Source: Lotus japonicus (taxonomy: Eukaryota; Streptophyta; Magnoliopsida; Fabales; Fabaceae). From it: a stretch of 64,000 nt of DNA. Below, in pieces: positions 63,405 through 64,000 of this stretch; the stretch's first letter is position 1, and each line of letters starts with the position of its first letter. The DNA lies in the NCBI RefSeq assembly GCF_012489685.1, contig NC_080041.1:23127802-23191801 (forward strand), given 5' to 3'. The notes below the pieces were generated by a model. That model was not told where the DNA came from. It was given only the letters and a program-made list of their open reading frames with translations, and did no database searches. The position numbers and the translations under genes are program-made.

Positions 63405-64000
63405 ACATTGCTTGACAATAGTTTTGGATATTAATTTTAAATACTTAAAATATCTTTTATATATTTTTTAATTTAACTGTTTTCTCTATCAAGTGGGAGA
63501 AACTGATTTATCATAATATTATTTTCTCAAGAAAATAAAATATGCAATGTCTCTCACTTAATTAGTTGTACAGTTAATTGAATATGAGAAGCCACTACAC
63601 TTATGTTTAATATAATGCTATATATCAATTTATCATCGGACCTATATTGAGGATATCATTAAGTCTCTTTGAGAATATTGTAATATAATAAACTTCATAT
63701 GATTGTCTTATACAATTGATAATCAATTATTCTTGTTAAGAGAATATGACAAACTCTCAATTTTATACCATTATTCTTTGTCCTTTTTTTATGGTATGTT
63801 ATCTTTAATACTCTGGGATATACATATAAATTCTAAATTAGGAGTTAGAGACTGTTTTTTATCCTCAATAGTGATTAATTATAGGTCTCATATGCTTCCG
63901 CTGTTATTATTGACAATCCATCAACTTTCTATGTTCAAGTGGGTATACTTGTTTTCATATTATAGCACTTGAAATTTTGAGTGATATTTGCAAGCGATCC

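Larger units (their letters stand above)
61240..64000 (+). mobile_element. copia-type LTR element, 5' part only; interior non-coding
   Basis: LTR 61240-61667, then AT and a tRNA-Met type PBS (61670-61681). The following 2.3 kb, to the window edge, has no gag or pol domain and is very AT-rich. It contains a 26-bp tandem duplication (about 61865-61917) and a series of small hairpins with CTATC loops (63008-63404). Either the element is a large non-autonomous derivative, or it has an unusually long leader with coding sequence outside the window. Confidence 0.7.

Noticed and set aside
1..64000. Endogenous pararetrovirus or other integrated virus
   Set aside because: No movement protein, coat protein or caulimovirus-type RT arrangement; all RT, protease and gag signals fit LTR retrotransposons or LINEs.

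Overview
This is nuclear DNA of a flowering plant. It carries introns with GT..AG ends, Ty1/copia and Ty3/gypsy LTR retrotransposons of plant lineages, plant L1-type LINEs, Helitrons, a CACTA-type terminus, and fragments of plant gene families (NAC, subtilase SBT, SPI/I9 inhibitor, eIF3L, BolA). Several repeat families look legume-like, but I cannot name the species. There is no bacterial, organellar or CRISPR content. I see no intact host gene; the window is a nested-transposon island over decayed gene remnants.

Layout. 1-4725: copia element on the minus strand, cut by the left edge, with the gag start codon apparently inside its LTR. 5217-5650: NAC transcription factor pseudogene (minus). 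7300-7576: CACTA-like terminus. 8043-8408: 5'-truncated LINE. 8524-19967: non-autonomous Tat-lineage Ty3 element (element 1) with gag, protease and an antisense ORF but no RT or integrase; its gag is split by a 3.9-kb solo LTR. 19968-28186: AT-rich DNA with a GGT/GGC-rich repeat, a MITE with perfect 50-bp arms and two related Helitrons, the first invaded by LINEs. 28187-50731: a subtilase pseudogene in which a three-exon block occurs four times. It is broken by a young Athila-like element (28374-38320), itself carrying a copia solo LTR, and by a giant solo LTR (41180-50306), itself carrying a Helitron with captured eIF3L and BolA pieces. 51089-51383: subtilisin-propeptide-like inhibitor pseudogene facing the subtilase. 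51591-58328: second Tat element (element 2), split by a solo LTR of the Athila-like family. 58889-59221: Tat-family solo LTR. 60627-61239: LINE fragments. 61240-64000: 5' end of a copia element with an unusual non-coding interior.

Most insertion boundaries rest on matching 5-bp target duplications that I could read: GAGAA, AGTTA, GTGAC/GTGGC, CCACA, TTACC, AGCCG, ATATA and ATCAT, plus about 10 bp for two LINEs. This gives a consistent nesting order. The most noteworthy items are a non-autonomous Tat family whose two copies share the same RT-INT deletion and an antisense gene; an Athila-like element with a Gag-PR-second-Gag order, a slippery A AAA AAC at the gag/pro junction and GGCGCC-rich promoter-like clusters; a copia leader intron; the subtilase exon array next to an inhibitor pseudogene; the two-gene capture Helitron; and repeated CTATC-loop hairpins in the last copia element.
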